Below the pieces are notes generated by a model, which saw nothing but the letters and a program-made list of their open reading frames with translations, ran no database searches and was not told the DNA's origin. Made by a program: the position numbers and the translations under genes. This document shows, piece by piece, positions 63,109-64,000 of a stretch of DNA of 64,000 nucleotides (positions are counted from its first letter, which is position 1; every line of letters starts with the position of its first letter). This stretch comes from an uncultured bacterium. Lineage in GTDB: Bacteria > Hydrogenedentota > Hydrogenedentia > Hydrogenedentales > CAILVY01. The DNA is taken from positions 1 to 64,000 of the forward strand of contig CALEDJ010000003.1 in assembly GCA_937951485.1 (NCBI GenBank). The letters run 5' to 3'.

Positions 63109-64000
63109 ATGAAAGTGGTCTTTGTGCTGCCGCCGTATGATTACTCGCGGTCGGTGGGCAATACACGCAGGAAGGCGCAGATTGGGCTGTTGCCGCCGTT
63201 GGGTGTCGGCTATCTCGCGGCGTATCTTGAAAGTCGTGGGCACAGCGCTGCGCTGGTGGATGCCGTGGCCGAACAACTGGATGTGACCGCCGCGGCGGCG
63301 GCGGTCGCGGCGGCGCGGCCGGACCTGGTGGGTATTTCCTCGTTCACGACGCTTACACCGAACGACGCATATGCCCTGGCGCGGGAATTGCGCCGAAGGC
63401 TTCCGGAAACGCCGCTGGTCATGGGCGGGCCGCATGTCACGTCGTTTGCCCGCCGGATTCTCCAGGAGTGTCCGGAGGTGGACGTGCTGATTCCCGGTGA
63501 CGGTGAAATCCCGCTGGGCGACCTTGCGGACCGGATCGAAGCAGGCAAATCCTATGTGGATGTGCCCGGCGTGTTGTATCGCGATGCGTCGGGCGCGGCG
63601 GTCTCCGGCCCACCGGCCCCGGTCGTGAAGGACATTGACGTGTTTCCCCATCCGGCGCGGCACATTTACAAGCATCACCTGTATCTTCCCCTGCCGAGCC
63701 TGAGTGCGCGGCGCCCCGTCACCTCAGCCATCACGGCGCGGGGTTGTCCCTGGGGTCGGTGTCGCTTCTGCTACCAGGGCGGGGAATTCGCCTCGCCCTA
63801 CCGCCGTCGTTCGCCGGAAAATGTGGTGGATGAACTCAGCCGCCTTGCGAAGGACTGGGGCATTCGCAATGTTGTCTTCTGGGACGATAATTTCTGTTTC
63901 ATGCCGAAATGGATAGAAACATTCTGCGATGCGTTGGACCGGGAGCGGCTGGGCCTGATTTGGTCGGTGCTTTCCCGCGTGAACACCGTGACGCCGGAGA
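63109..64000 (+). CDS. B12-binding radical SAM protein, 3' end outside the window
   Basis: The frame is open from ATG 63109 to the end, 297 codons so far. The N-terminal half (about residues 1-150) is a cobalamin-binding domain: VFVLPPYDYS, LLPPLGVGYLAAYLESRGHS and LVMGGPHVTSF. The radical SAM motif follows as RGCPWGRCRFCYQGG near residue 210; its cysteine spacing is C-x4-C-x2-C rather than the common C-x3-C-x2-C. VVFWDDNFCF comes next, a strand-3 region of this superfamily. Such proteins carry out methylations, ring formation or tailoring. The substrate cannot be told. The gene is on the same strand as DUF4491, 84 bp away. Confidence 0.85.
   Translation, partial: MKVVFVLPPYDYSRSVGNTRRKAQIGLLPPLGVGYLAAYLESRGHSAALVDAVAEQLDVTAAAAAVAAARPDLVGISSFTTLTPNDAYALARELRRRLPETPLVMGGPHVTSFARRILQECPEVDVLIPGDGEIPLGDLADRIEAGKSYVDVPGVLYRDASGAAVSGPPAPVVKDIDVFPHPARHIYKHHLYLPLPSLSARRPVTSAITARGCPWGRCRFCYQGGEFASPYRRRSPENVVDELSRLAKDWGIRNVVFWDDNFCFMPKWIETFCDALDRERLGLIWSVLSRVNTVTPE

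Overview
The window reads like a chromosome segment of a GC-rich, free-living, Gram-negative bacterium. LpxH (lipid A synthesis) and an alginate-export-type porin indicate an outer membrane. A prepilin-type protein of the DUF1559 kind, an HzsA-related haem protein, a GxGYxYP protein, a Gfo/Idh protein with a Tat signal and a DUF4491 protein are typical of the Planctomycetes/Lentisphaerae/Hydrogenedentota neighbourhood. Candidatus Hydrogenedentota is my best guess, but this is inference from gene content only. I recognised no rRNA, tRNA, CRISPR array, prophage or intact insertion sequence.

Layout. 0-4.7 kb: a BNR/sialidase-like protein cut by the window edge, then a di-haem HzsA-related secreted protein. 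5-14.4 kb: GltS glutamate symporter, an untracked 52-residue membrane protein, a heparinase II/III-like polysaccharide lyase, a secreted protein with three caspase-like domains that all lack the catalytic cysteine, and a PHP-domain lipoprotein. 14.5-20 kb: a YtrA-type GntR regulator with a nearby palindrome, a solo recombinase-domain protein, an isochorismatase-like hydrolase, a SpoU methyltransferase, a small membrane protein, a pseudopilin and two gene remnants. 20-27.5 kb: SSS transporter and URO-D-family protein, three tandem Hsp20 genes with a clear terminator, a PTS EIIA protein with a DapL-like aminotransferase, and an orphan beta-rich protein. 28-34 kb: M23 peptidase-bactofilin-mnmA, an ankyrin protein, rmlC and a glycosyltransferase. 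34-54 kb: a long run of minus-strand genes with recF-dciA-gyrB-gyrA, a nucleoside transporter-thiD pair, a five-gene run (J-like protein, unknown, PHP, lepB, lpxH), a Gfo/Idh protein, a porin, a DegT aminotransferase and a MazG protein. 54-64 kb: a zinc-ribbon protein, a GxGYxYP protein, a methyltransferase-exonuclease fusion, an AhpD-like protein with two CCG-domain Fe-S proteins, a nitronate monooxygenase, DUF4491 and a radical SAM protein that runs off the end.

Themes. Several genes concern complex carbohydrates: BNR protein, heparinase-like lyase, GxGYxYP protein, alginate-export porin, Gfo/Idh protein, SSS transporter, rmlC and the glycosyltransferase. A second theme is the envelope: lpxH, lepB, M23-bactofilin and pseudopilin. 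A third is DNA metabolism.

The most unusual feature at the DNA level is the density of short dispersed repeats between genes. At least five families recur: (R1) a 95-107 bp element with 18-bp inverted ends GGCATTTGCGAAAYGGGC, four copies; (R2) units containing AGGCTTCAGCCT next to CTGGAGTA; (R3) CCCCCGGCGC / AAGGGGG inverted repeats; (R4) CGTCATKGC hairpins; (R5) GTTACATTTCAGCGGA elements. They crowd behind stop codons and inside what look like operons. The protein-level standouts are the triple pseudocaspase and the methyltransferase-exonuclease fusion.
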